A stretch of DNA of 64,000 nucleotides from Nephrocerus scutellatus (GCA_947095585.1 OX352762.1:42518537-42582536), one strand, 5' to 3'; shown: positions 34,999 through 46,250, numbered from the stretch's first letter. A program made the numbers and translations. Notes: generated by a model from the letters alone, not told the origin.

Positions 34999-35343
34999 TT
35001 ACTTCTTAGATTTACTGCGTAATCGAGTTTTCTTAGCTGAGTGTTGATCATTTAAATATGGATTTTGGGTACTTTGCTCGACAATGACTTCAGCATTTAA
35101 AGATGTATCGCTACCAGCGTTCTTATTTCGAAATCTCCCTGTCAGTCCAGATTGCCTTTGGGAATTTCTTATATTAGAAGTCTCCTTTTGGACATGCATA
35201 ACCTTCGAAGTTAATGGAGCAGCAGTCTTAAGTATACGTAGCGAAAAAGTCGGAGAAATTTTCGGCTTACTGTTTTTATAAACGTGGGAGGAGCTCTGCA
35301 GAACTTGAGCATATTTGCCAGATATATAAGTTCCTATTACACT
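34999..35343 (-). pseudogene. duplicated fragment of host gene exon
   Basis: Near-identical copy of the 3' third of the exon at 40049-40911, ending in the same SAKKTRLRSKSKK and stop. It was cut at 35343 by the duplication breakpoint. A few amino-acid differences (for example SDTSLN against SDTTLN). It has no upstream exon of its own here. Confidence 0.85.
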
Positions 35344-35353
35344 ATCCTATTTC

Positions 35354-38300
35354 ATCCTTACCGATGAAATTCCTGTTTATCAGCCACCACGAAGAGTGTC
35401 ACACGAAGAGCAAAAGATCATCGATAAGCAAGTAGAGCAGTGGATCGACGAGGGCATTATAAAGCCTAGTACATCTAACTACGCTTCACCGGTAGTATTA
35501 GTTTCGAAGAAAGATGGCACAAAACGACTTTGCTGTGACTATCGCAAACTGAACCAGAAAATTATACGAGATAATTTCCCAATGACTTTAATCGACGATG
35601 CGCTGGAAAGGCTCCGTGGATTTAGATTTAGCCAATGGCTTTTATCATGTACCGTTGGATGTAAGTTCACAAAAGTATACAGCATTCGTAACGCATAACG
35701 GTCAATTTGAGTTTCGATACGTACCTTTTGGCATATGTAATTCACCAGCAGTGTTTTGCCGTTATATTCACGCTGTATTAAGAGATTGTATTAGAAACGG
35801 AACAATAGTAGCTTATATGGACGACTTAATAATCCCGGCTAAAGATGAAAAAGAGGGATTACAGAAGTTGGAAAATATACTGCAATTAACTGAAGAGAAA
35901 GGGCTAAGGATAAAATGGGAGAAATGCCAGTTCTTGAAGAGGCAGGTACAATTCCTCGGATACGTTATTGAAAATGAAACTATTCGACCAGGCGAGTACA
36001 AAACACGAGCTGTACATAATTTTCCCTTTCCGCAGAGCAAAAAAGCGCTACAAAGGTATATAGGTTTAATGTCTTATTTTCGTAGGTTTATCAAAAACTA
36101 CGCACTCATTGCAAAGCCGCTATCGGATATTTTAAGAAAGGATGTAGAATTCAAGATGGGTGATGAGCAACTAATGTCTTTCGAGCAGCTTAAGGCTGCA
36201 CTTATTAAAGCGCCAGTTCTTGCATTGTATAATCCTAAGGCTGCAACAGAAATTCATACGGATGCTTCAATGTACGGTTACGGTGCAATCATAGTTCAAA
36301 AGGACTCTGAAGACCAAAGTTTCCATCCAGTTTAGTTTATGAGCCGCAAAACTAAGCCCGCTGAAGAGAAATACCACTCCTATGAGCGAGAAGTGCTAGG
36401 CATAGTAGAAGCACTTAAGAAATGGAGAATTTATGTGTTGGGTTCAAAATTTAAAATCGTAACAGACTGTACCGCTTTTACTATGACGCTGCAGAAGAAG
36501 GACGTGCCTTTACGTGTAGCTCGTTGGGCCATGTTTCTGCAGGAATACAATTACACTATTGAACATCGTCGCGGAACACAGAGGAGGCATGTAGATGCTC
36601 TAAGCAGACTTTCGAGCATGATCATGGAAGATTCTTTGAGACATCGGCTGAAAGAGGCGCAACTGAGAGACGAATGGACGAAAGCAGTTCGAAAAATTTT
36701 AGAAGCAAATAGTTACGATGAATTTTATATGCAAAACGATATACTTTACAAAGATTCAATAAAGCAGCTAATCGTGGTACCAGCATCACTGGAAAATGAA
36801 ATCATTGAAATTGCTCACCGCCAGGGACATTTTTCCGTCAAGAAAACCCGAGATTGCGTAGAGAAAACTTTCTACATACCCCAACTAGAATCGAAAGTCG
36901 CAAAAGTTGTCAGCAGTTGTATCGCCTGTATTGTAGTAGACTCTAAATTCGGTAAAAAGGAAGGGTATTTAACTCCTATTGATAAAGAGGATCGACCTTT
37001 GTCAACATTTCATTTGGACCATGTGGTACCGATGACAACGACTGGAAAGCAGTGTTGTGACCGGCACAACTATTCGATCCCTGACCACACACTTGCTGCA
37101 CTCTATCCACATCTGCTTTTCATAAATTACTTATTTTATGATCGGCACAGCCTGTCACATTGCCAGTACATTCGTGTACCGAATTTTCGAATTCACATCC
37201 ACCACTAATCTGCAGAGTACGTACGGATGGCTGGTGTTTGTAATAAGAAACCGATCGAGATACGATAAAGGCATTTTTGATCCTTTATTCATCTCGAGTT
37301 TCGAGCACAGCACGCAGCTCATAAATGCCGATACGATACCGAGAAATAGTTGGTGCACATGCAGATATTACGAAATAGTAATATCAGCAGGAGGGCAATT
37401 TTAAGGCGACCGTTAAGTGGCTCGACTGCAGAAGGTAAACAGATGTCGCAGGCCGACTGTGTGTGTTCTATGCTTGCGCTTGTATTTGTGTATTGAACCC
37501 TTGTTCATGCACACGATGCTGTCGTTCCATTGGTGGATCGCAACCAACCAATCATATTGGTTGGTCGATCCATCCAAAATATTATAAAAGACCACTGCTG
37601 CGATTACTAAGGGCGGCTGTTAGAGATTGAGAGAAATTGTTCCACCATGCCGGAGCTTGTATTCATCCCACGGTGCACTCGCGAAAGGAGCAAAGAAGAA
37701 ATAAGAATAAATTGCAGGGCGCAACAACAGAGCAATGGAAGTTTCCACCGAGCGACCAAGATAGCGGCGAAATATCATGCCATAATGCGGTTATACGTTG
37801 TGCGATACATCGTGCCATGCACCAACGTACAGTACCAATATGCGCAAGGCACTCTGTACGCTCGCTGATCACGCCTTGCTAGCATGGCTGTGTGCTCTAC
37901 TTGTGCATGCTGCGCTACTCTCACCACTCACTGCATACAAAAGGTGGTGATTTGGTGCCACAGACAGAACGACCATAGCCGACTGCGCAATACACTGGGC
38001 GCAAGTGTATATCATCAAGTACCATTTGAGCTATCGATCAGGGCGGTCGAAATCATTACAATATCATTTAACTGAGCTTCGAACACGGCAGTTGAACGAA
38101 ATACACCAAACTAATAAGTACGAATAATATATCTATATAAAAAAACTATATAAAATTAAACTTGTGTTTTAATTGTGTTTAATCAACGCGCCCGTTGGAC
38201 ACTCTTCTCTCGGCTACCCGAGAAAGCACGGTGTCTAAACGTAACAGCAGTACAACTACATTCTTGCTGTTGTAGATGGATTTTCAAAATTTGTCTGGCT

Positions 38301-39124
38301 CTATCCCACTAAGAACACAGGCACAGAGGCAGTCATCGATCGATTTGCAAAACAAGCATCTACGTTTGGTAATCTGAAAAGGATTATAACGGATAGAGGT
38401 TCTGCTTTTACCTCACATGCATTTGAAGACTATTGTGAGAAGAACCAGATCCAGCACCTACTTATAGCGACTGGTGTGCCGAGGGGTAACGGGCAGGTGG
38501 AACGGATGCATCGAGTTGTTGTGCCCATGTTAGCAAAGCTTTCACAAGACAATCCTGCTCATTGGTACAAATATATCGACAAAGTTCAACAATTCATTAA
38601 CAATTCACCCCCTAGAAGCACGAAAGTATCGCCTTTCAAGATACTAACAGGCTGTGAAATGAGACTTGTGGAATCCTTGGAGCTTAATGAAATTTTGGAA
38701 AAGGAAGCGATGGAGTCATTAAACTCGGAACGCAACGAAGCACGCAAACTAGCAAAGCAAAATGTTTCCAAAAGAGGAAAATCGACGAAGTTTTAATCGT
38801 AAACGTAAGAAAGAAGTTAATTATGAGGTTAATGATGTAGTGGCCATCAAGCTTACACAATTTGGCACAAATATGAAGCTTAAGAAGAAGTATTTTGGAC
38901 CATATAAAAAAGTCAAAAGTTTGCCGCATGGACGCTATGAAGTAGAAAAACTTGGAGAAGTGGAAGGGCCTAATAAGACCTCAACAGTAATAGAAAACTT
39001 CAAGCGATGGTGTCCGGCATTCGAGTCGAATACATTGTCAGGAGGGCCGAATGTGGGAGCGACAGACAGACAGAGGACAACGAGAAGCGAACAGACATAC
39101 GAAAGAGACCAACAAACTAACTAG
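35354..39124 (+). pseudogene. gypsy-like pol, copy 2
   Basis: Same order as copy 1 and the same frameshift near 35620, so that break predates the duplication. RNase H here keeps its Asp (HTDASMYGYG), but a CAG-to-TAG stop at 36333-36335 interrupts it. Integrase is interrupted at 37052 by the solo LTR and resumes at 38247. It retains the segment missing from copy 1, including GNGQVER with the catalytic Glu at about 38488. C-terminal parts are at 38476-38796 and 38762-39124. Confidence 0.88.
37053..38246. mobile_element. solo LTR, 1,194 bp, with GCAG target duplication
   Basis: It starts TGTTGTGACCGG, ends CGTAACA, and is flanked by GCAG at 37049-37052 and 38247-38250. It lies between two halves of integrase that are contiguous in copy 1. 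Contains a hairpin at 37535-37571 (a perfect ACCAACCAAT/ATTGGTTGGT stem extended by GGATCG/CGATCC) just before TATAAAAG at 37583, a plausible promoter. The orientation of that promoter suggests plus. Open frames inside look like chance. Confidence 0.92.
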
Positions 39125-40048
39125 CCAACGAACAAACGAACGAGCAACGAAACGAACGACAACGACAACACAAAAAGTCAGAGGTAGTCTGACTCGAACC
39201 ACCACGCCGCCATCAAGCAAAATATACGTTCTATCGGATTTAATAATAAGTATTGCGCACATGAAATATTTAGGTTTATTTAATAGTTCTTTAAAACAAC
39301 AAAATGTCCATTAAGATTAATAAATGTTTATAATAAACGGCTCGACTTATTATTTCAATTCCACATATATATTATGAATATTATCAATTATCAACAACGA
39401 GCTAATACTTTCACCACAACATATACTCATGTTATGAAAAAACAAGTAAATGTAAAAATTCGTGTACAGCGAAACACGCCACACAGTCCTTTATTATTTG
39501 GTAATAATAGCTAAAATATCAGTTTTTGAGGTCAGGCTATTTCAAAGTATTTTCTTTTTTCCACGCTTCACACGCGCCACACACGACACGCGTCAAACGC
39601 GGGATATCAAAATTGGCCCTGACATTGAGCAGCTGACAAAAAATTTCAGCCCTCTAGTTTGTGCGAAAGTTGATTAAAAAATACCTTAAAAAAACGAGAA
39701 AATGGTGCGATTTCAACCCATCATACGCGGCATACGCGAAACGCGACACGCGTCATACGGAATATAAAAAATGCTATTTTGGATTTAGAAGACTGTCAAA
39801 GAAGTCTAAAGAAAATGTCAACCCATCACACGCGACACGCGTTATACGCGGAATCTAAAAAAATGTTATTTTGGAATTAGACACTCACAAATTTTCTGCT
39901 CTCCAAGTCGTATATTAGGGTGGTTAAAAAGGACCTCAAAGTAGTAGAAAATACAGACAAAAAGGGGTCAAGTTAAATAAAAGTTTTTTAAAAACCAAGC
40001 AATTACAAAGATTTTATGATTCAAGTTTAAATGCGTATTTTTTTTAAC
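39125..40048. repeat. copy 2 of element 3' end and ACACGCG repeat
   Basis: Matches 34051-34998, including the AGTCAGA/TCTGACT hairpin near 39180 and the three ACACGCG units, the middle one shortened by about 65 bp. No gene. Confidence 0.85.
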
Positions 40049-40911
40049 TTACTTCTTAGATTTACTGCGTAATCGAGTTTTCTTAGCTGAGTGTTGATCA
40101 TTTAAATATGGATTTTGGGTACTTTGCTCGACAATGACTTCAGCATTTAAAGTTGTATCGCTACCAGCGTTCTTATTTCGAAATCTCCCTGTCAGTCCAG
40201 ATTGCCTCTGGGAATTTCTTATATTAGAAGTCTCCTTTTGGACATGCATAACCTTCGAAGTTAATGGAGCAGCAGTCTTAAGTATACGTAACGAAGAAGT
40301 CGGAGAAATTTTCGGCTTACTGTTTTTATATACGTGGGAGGAGCTCTGCAGAACTTGAGCATATTTGCCAGATATATAAGTTCCTATTACACTCGTTTCA
40401 TGAATTGTAGTCGCACCATCTCTCGCTACAGTTCCACTTAGTTTTGTGACTAATCCAATAGGATGGTTTTCGCTAGAAGCTAGACTATTTCTTTTTACCA
40501 AAGGTGTAGCTCTACTTTTATTATGTCCACGAGAGCTTGGTTTTAAATTCACAAGACGATATGTCTCTTCGGCATATTCAGCTGGCTGTCGAGATAGTAA
40601 ATCATATTCCGGTTTGTACAAATCGTCTTCAATATGTATTAGAGATTTTCTGCTCTCTTGAAATCTATTATTTACTACTGACGAAGCATCGTTTTCAGGT
40701 TTATTTAATAAAATGTTTTTTATATTACTCGGAAAAATATTTACTGTTTGTTTTTTGAAAGCTAACTGAGTGCTTAAGACAACAGATTTGGATGCAGAAG
40801 TTGGCTTTGAAGGTATGATTATTTTCTCTTCCTCCAGGGTCGCTTGATTAGATAAAGGCTTAGTTTCAATTACGAGTATTTTTTTTGATTCCTTATCTTT
40901 GACTTTCAAGT
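40049..40911 (-). CDS. host gene exon (insect DUF4758-like protein)
   Basis: An open frame of about 287 codons on the minus strand begins after the acceptor TTTGTTTAG at 40912-40920. It is Ser/Thr/Lys-rich and contains TIHETSVIGTYISGKYAQVL, which resembles insect proteins of the DUF4758 group as I recall them. It ends either at TAA (40049-40051) or two codons earlier at a perfect donor, GAA|GTAAGTT (GT at 40052-40051), which would splice to a further exon. The frame joins the exon at 41427-41558 in phase 1. Function unknown; the family is secreted or extracellular in type, but nothing here proves that. Partial duplicate at 34999-35343. Confidence 0.7.
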
Positions 40912-41021
40912 CTAAACAAATAATAAAAAGTTGGAATTTTATAACCAATTAATATTAAAAAGTAGTAGTTTTATGCTAAAAAAACTTTTCTTGTTTGTTT
41001 TTATTGTTGTGTATTTTATTG

Positions 41022-41231
41022 TACAGAGTGTCCCCTAATTCGTCAAGGATAATTTGGGAAATGATTCTTTGGTATATTCTAAGAAAAGAATTGTTCTACA
41101 GTAAGGGTCTATCTCCAATGTTGAAATGATTTAACGGGGATTTAAGAAAAAGCTTACTTTGATGTACCCTGGCCCATGTTACCAAGAATCATTTCCCAAA
41201 TTATCCTTGACGAATTAGGGGATACCTTGTA
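41022..41231. mobile_element. MITE with ~52-bp inverted repeats, TA target
   Basis: Arms beginning TACAGAGTGTCCCC and ending GGGGATACCTTGTA are inverted copies over ~52 bp, with about 100 bp between them and TA at each edge. It lies in the 515-bp intron between the two host exons. It has no coding capacity; it would depend on a TA-targeting transposase, not necessarily the one at 9868. Confidence 0.9.
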
Positions 41232-41426
41232 TGTTGTAGTAAATAAAGTGTTCCTTTTTCTGGATTAAAGTAACCAGTATATTTAGCATGTATTTCAAGA
41301 AGGTTATAACTACAATAACCCGTGCATTTTAGTTTGATATACTCGCATACATATTTATACATAAGGAGCCGCACGAACGTGTTAAAATATTTAAATATAA
41401 CTAAATACATAAATAATTGTTTTTAC

Positions 41427-41558
41427 CTAATGTTGCTGGTGCACTTTGAGGAGAAAACACCATGACTGTGTTTCCTATTGTAGTAGTAAAGTCCAAAAAT
41501 CCATACACTGTCTGAGTGACAAAACTTGAAGGATAATCGTCACATAAACTAAGGCGGA
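41427..41558 (-). CDS. host gene upstream exon
   Basis: 132 bp bounded by an acceptor (TTAATTTTTCAG before 41558) and a donor (TTAG|GTAAAAAC, GT at 41426-41425). Encodes 44 codons including FVTQTVYGFLDFTTTIGNTV. Both splice sites are phase 1, so the exon is symmetric, and its last base completes an Asp codon with the next exon. The TVYGFLDFTTTIGNTVMVF stretch is the main reason for suggesting a DUF4758-like insect protein. Further upstream exons were not found before 42480. Confidence 0.7.
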
Positions 41559-41744
41559 CTGAAAAATTAATTATAAAGAAAGAAGCCAATTTATCATTTT
41601 TATATACATAAGTTTCAGTAAAGCCAATTTATCATTTTTATATACGTAATTATTGCGAGCCCGAAGGGCGAAGCATATTCAGAGTCCATGAACATTTTTT
41701 AGCGTACATTTGTACGTTTGTACCTTTGTTTGCCATGTCGTTTA

Positions 41745-42165
41745 TATCGGCTTCTACTAGTCAAAATTTGATGGAACTTATTTTAAAACAATTGGTTAGC
41801 GCTCGGCTTGTGATGGCGAAATCTTTTCATTCATAGGGGTTACTACCCCTGAGGAAACTGAGAATAATACTAAATCTACGCATCGCTATCGATTTTTTTA
41901 AGCCTAAGGAGTTGCAAAGTTAAATGCGGTTTTTTTTTCAGTCTATTTCAGACATAGCTTATGGTTGAAAGACCTATCGCTTATGAATGAAAGACCTACA
42001 TTTAACGTTGCATACTATTAGGCTTTTAAGATAAATTAGTCTTTAGACTGAATTACAACTAAATATATATACAAAGGTGAGTGTAGTCACTCGCATAGCA
42101 GAATACATTAGCTCGTGTGTTTATAGTATTGGAATGTTTTTGGTAGGAACTCATCTCGGATTCTA
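41745..42165 (+). repeat. dispersed repeat, copy 1
   Basis: Inverse complement of 63722-64000. Shared landmarks are AATTGGTTAGCGCTCGGCTTG, CATTCATAGGGG-TACTACCCCT, GCATCGCTATCGATT and TTTTTGGTAGGAACTC. This copy has ~110 extra bases (about 41950-42062), part of which recurs at 42325-42385. The phrase with TCTAC(T/C)AGTCA appears twice, at about 41753 and 42160, suggesting the unit itself is tandem. Confidence 0.85.
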
Positions 42166-42789
42166 CCAGTCAGAATAGAATGGGACTAGTTTTAAAACAA
42201 TTGTGACGCGTGAGGCGCGTGTGGCGCGTGTGACACATTGTTTTTTAAAAAAAATTTAAAAAAAAGGAAAACATTTTTTCTTAAAAATGAAATTCCCAGA
42301 CATATATTGTTACGAATTTCGTGAATTAAATGGTTACTATTGGGCTTTTAAGATAATTCAGTGTTTAGACTGAATTACTACAACTGAGAAGCTCGCTTTA
42401 ATATCTTAGTCGAACATGATCGAGAACATCGTTCAGCACAAGAAAAAAGGAAGGCATTTTTTTTTTTAAAATTAATAGACGGTTAGGTTATAAATTCTCT
42501 AAACTTTTTAATAAAAAACCATTCAAACTGACTTGGGTACTGCTGTTATTATTGACGGAAGAGAAATACACAAAGATAATTAAAGGTAAGTTGTATTGTA
42601 GACTCATCTGGTTGTCGCTGATTCCTCTTTCCGACGCCCGTATTTTTGACCACTCTACAGCCCACAACATCCCCATTTCCCAGTAGAAGTTCAAGAATAT
42701 ATCTATTTTAACCATAGGACAAACGTAACAGCGATTTAATTGAGTAATACTGAAAATTTTGAAACTATTTATCAAACAAATGACGAAAG
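42166..42789. other. no recognised gene; LTR-like start
   Basis: Holds an inverted ACACGCG-type motif (42205-42240) and TGTTACGAATTTCG at about 42308, which looks like an LTR start, followed by sequence repeating 42008-42065. An open frame at 42488-42775 (-) shows no domain. Confidence 0.35.
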
Positions 42790-43220
42790 AAAACGCGAAA
42801 TTTTAAGACGAAATAGAAAGACTTTAAAAAATAATAAAATCCCCTTCCAGAATAAAAAGATCTATAAACTTTTTGGGTTCAGCAATAAAGTTTATAGCAA
42901 GTAACCCAGATCATGGAGACTATAAAATACTTAAAACAGAAGAGTACGAATTAGTAAGATCAAATTACCAACAAGATAAAATAAATACCAAAATACAAAA
43001 TCAAATTTCCAGATCAATTGTTAATCCTGACTTGGTGTCTGGAGAGCAAGCCAAGAGAGTGCATCACTGCAAGATGAAAACAGTTAAAGGAGAAGTTTCA
43101 ACAGTTTTGGGAGAACGTTTGCTTGTGTTTGGAGGAATAAGATTTTCACATCGATATATATTGCCAGATGAATGCATATTGGGTGTAGATTTCATGAGAA
43201 AACAGGAAAAACTCCAGTGA
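42790..43220 (+). pseudogene. LTR-retrotransposon protease-region fragment
   Basis: The frame from 42873 ends KGEVSTVLGERLLVFGG...DECILGVDFMRK, the C-terminal half of a gypsy-type protease with its downstream ILGVDF strand. The DTG half is absent. No matching RT follows, and 43221-43375 is a further short decayed stretch. Confidence 0.5.
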
Positions 43221-43614
43221 AAATCAAGCCCAAGATACCAATAAGAATAATGAATATTTGCCCAGCACCTAACATAATAAAACAAGACGCAGTTATCGGT
43301 ACGACTCAGGGAGTAAACTGCCAGCCTGGTAAAGCAAAAGAAGGACACTACATCTGGAAATGGAGCGAATAATTCGTTCGCTGTGTTAACATCTGCCAGC
43401 GGCACGGCAACATGCAGCTAAGCAATTTGCTCTCAGCGACAACTACGTGGGTAAAATGAATATAGTACAACTCAAAGGTTTTTTACTTTTTTCTTATAAT
43501 GCACGCTCAAGGGACTTGCACTTTAATAATGCTTAGCACAGCGTTGTCGTTCTAAATTAAGTGGAGGAAAAGGTGATGTGTCTATGCACGGTGCTGAATT
43601 TTGTCGAGTAGATG

Positions 43615-44436
43615 CAATGTGGTCTTGAGAGCACCTGCCTAGACAATACAGTTGTGTTCAAGTTTAGGGCGAATATATGCCTTGTAAATAGTAGCCATGT
43701 CTGAAGGAGTGAAGTACATCTTGAACCGTTTAAGAAAACCTAAACATGTCGCAGCATTCCTAGCGATGACGAATATTTGCGAGTTTTTCAGTTTCTTTGA
43801 TGCAGGATCCATTCATGGATAAAGTTTGAGGATACAAATTACGCTTAGAGAACAGAAGGCAGCATTGGGTTTTGGAAGGGTTAAATTCTACTCTATTGTG
43901 CAGTCCCCACCTTGTTATGCTGCCAAGGTCAGAATTTAACGTGTTTAAAAAACGTTGTTCGTCAAGTTTTACTTGTGATGAAGAGGGGCGTAGAGAGAGC
44001 GCACACTCGTATAAAAAGCTAAGAGTGCTGTCGTCAGCGAAAGAATGAATTGGATAAGAAGTAGCGGATAGGCGATCATTATTGAAAATAAGAAAGAGTG
44101 TCGGAAACAAAACAGAGCCCTGGGGAATACCGGCGTTTATGCGGTGAACACTAAATTTGAAAGTGTCCAATACGACCTGAATTGAACGGTCAGAAAGGTA
44201 ATTACTAGTCCAAACAAGCAGGGTCTTATCAATTCCGTAGGCATTCATTTTCGACAAAAGAGCTTGATACCAGACACTGTCAAACGCCTTGGAAATATAG
44301 AGTGCATCAACTTTACTTTCACCAAATTTGTGTATAGACTGGTTCCATTCTTCATTCTTTCCTATAGAGGTTTCGACTCTTGAAAGAACACGAGGCGCTA
44401 TCTGGTAGCGTGGAGCTAGCTGCGAAATGTGAAGCA
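43615..44436 (-). mobile_element. jockey-group LINE fragment D
   Basis: Antisense. 44257-43760 encodes RT with IPQGSVLFPTLF and FADDSTLSF (catalytic FADD) and RVEFNPSKTQCCLL. 43760-43615 continues with the post-RT part (KAYIRPKLEH). Its upstream end (44380-44436) matches 6735-6790 of copy B. It is better preserved than copies A-C but truncated at both ends. Confidence 0.85.
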
Positions 44437-45770
44437 GGAGTTATCGTTATCGACACAGGAAGTACTGCTAGAATTCGGCGGGCGACAAGACGATTACCGC
44501 TAGCTAAGCATCAAGAAGCCGAATCCCTGGTTAGGAAGATGAAACGTGATGGAATTACAGTGAAGTTCAAGAAGCCCACGAAGCTCACGTATGGTACTTG
44601 TCCAAAGAATGGTTCGTATTGTTGTAACGCGTAGTAACCGTGCTTCCTTAAATATATAAGGGAATAGTTACTCGCGGAGAGTTGTAATTGAAACAAATTT
44701 CAATTTAATTTTAAATTGTTTTATTTATCGTTTAGTTTCTATAGAGGCTCGCTGTCTTGAGCAATGGCTACGACCTCTACTAGAATGTTTAATAATTTTT
44801 ATATTGTATATTTTATGTTATATTATATTTTATATTATTTTCTATTCTAGGGAGGCCTGCTGTCTTGAGCTTGGCTGCGACCTCTACTAGAATTTTGTCT
44901 TTACTTAGATTATAGTAACTCTGATTTATATTGATTACATTATTGTTCGCTACATGGAGTATGTAGCGTGTTCACTACAGTATTTTGTGAGAACTATCGG
45001 AAAATGAACGATGTCACCAAAAAAGAAAGATATTCGTTGCGGCAGTAGCAATTCATAACGACGACAATGAGAGTAGAGCATTTACTTCGAGGGTCTGTAT
45101 CAATGTAATGCTGTTTGGCCTATGCAACACTCTTGCCACCTTTGAGCAGTGTATGCAACATGTTTTGCGAGGCTTTTGCTGAAAGACATATGTCTGGTCT
45201 ACAAGTATTTGGATGACATCATTGTTTTGGGAAACCGTAAAAGCAGCACGTAAATAATCTTCGGCAATTTTTGGAAACCATTAAAGCTGCAGGATTAAAG
45301 TTGAGCCCGCCGAAATATAGCCTCTTTCAGAAAGAAGGGAATTATTTTTCCCACATTTTATCCAGTCAAGGAGTACGCACGGATCCAAAGAAGAAGGTGG
45401 AAGGAAGGAGGCTATGCTCCTAGTATCGACGGTTTGTGGCTAACGTCGCAGATGTTGCACGAAGCCTTTTATCGCCTTACTGAGAAGAATCAGAAATTTT
45501 AATGGTCGAGCAAGCAAGAAAAATCATTTGACATCCTTGAGAGGCAGAAGAGCTCTTCATACTAGACGCTGACATGAGCAATGTGGGAATAGGAGCGGTG
45601 CTATCGCAGAATTAAAAAGGAAAGGAGCGTGTAATACTACAGCCGTTCGCTTTCTAAGCCCGCAAAGAACTACTGTGTAACCCGACGAGAATTGCTAGCT
45701 GCTGCATCTAATACATCTAAAAGTACTCATAAGGTCAAGAGTTTCTTATTTGTGTAGTGAGCAGTTAATT
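44437..45770 (+). pseudogene. Ty3/gypsy pol fragment split by a solo LTR
   Basis: 44437-44619 encodes the segment before RT (RRLPLAKHQEAESLVRKMKR). After the solo LTR it resumes with DVTKKERYSLRQ (about 45008), VMLFGLCNTLATFEQCMQHV, YLDDIIVLG (catalytic YLDD, about 45205), SSQGVRTDPKKK and RNase H (ILDADMSNVGIGAVLSQ, CVTRRELLA). Internal deletions and stops are frequent. It ends near 45770. Confidence 0.8.
44620..44979. mobile_element. solo LTR, 360 bp, GTAT target duplication
   Basis: It runs from TGTTGTAACGCG to TTCACTACA, flanked by GTAT at 44616-44619 and 44980-44983. Contains ATATATAAGG at about 44653, a TATA box if plus-oriented. Two ~45-bp internal repeats (CTGTCTTGAGC...CGACCTCTACTAGAAT) lie at about 44745 and 44855. 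It interrupts gypsy pol. Confidence 0.88.
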
Positions 45771-45867
45771 AAACAAATAAAAAGAAGATAAAAGCAAAAA
45801 AAAAAAACAAAAACAAAGAAAAACCTGTGAACTAAACGTGAGAAATTGATTTTATAACAGACAGTGG

Positions 45868-46250
45868 TGGGCGCAGTGGCTCAGTGGAAAAGCACTTGTC
45901 TACTGAGCAGGGGGTTCGTGGTTCGAATACCAGTATCACCAAAAGTAGCTCTGCAATGCAGTCGCCTCCAGGTCCTCGGGGCGGTTGTGGAATCGTAACG
46001 GGTGAATGTCAAGTGACCTAGGTGCGGGGCGGGTCACGCTTATTGACAGCAATGGGCTGGATCAAGGTGTCATGCGAACCGAGCCGATGATCGACAAGGC
46101 TGGGGGCCCATTTAAATAGCCCAGTCATGATCGGAGGCCGCTGGATACCTGGCGACCTCCAGCGGTACCCTTAGCGGCTGCCTTACCTAGGTAATTCGGA
46201 TCTCTGCCCAGGTAGACCACCCCTTCTCCGACACTCGTGGGATCAAATAT
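45868..46250 (+). mobile_element. tRNA-derived SINE head with GC-rich body
   Basis: A box GTGGCTCAGTGG and B box GGTTCGAATACC are spaced as in the SINE at 25631; the two share the head and the CAGTA(T/A)CACCAAAAG that follows, but their bodies differ. The body is GC-rich. No tail or target duplication could be fixed; it runs into the LINE ORF1 region at about 46250. It may be a SINE or a Pol III-type 5' region of that LINE. Confidence 0.6.

Larger units (their letters stand above)
31528..40393. repeat. ~3.8-kb tandem segmental duplication with 10-bp filler
   Basis: 31528-35343 and 35354-40393 are copies. Unit: most of pol, the element's 3' region, a satellite-like stretch and the last third of a host exon. 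The ten bases ATCCTATTTC at 35344-35353 belong to neither edge. Copy 2 is longer because a solo LTR (37053-38246) was inserted; without it the two differ by small indels only. Flanking sequence is unique: gag/protease to the left, the rest of the host exon to the right. Confidence 0.92.

Noticed and set aside
37138..37882. Open frames of 60-88 codons inside the solo LTR
   Set aside because: They overlap on both strands within a non-coding LTR and show no recognisable motif.
39964..40048. A retrotransposon envelope gene downstream of pol
   Set aside because: No signal peptide, glycoprotein-like or long open frame lies between pol ends (34050, 39124) and the host exon; none is seen after 53233 either.
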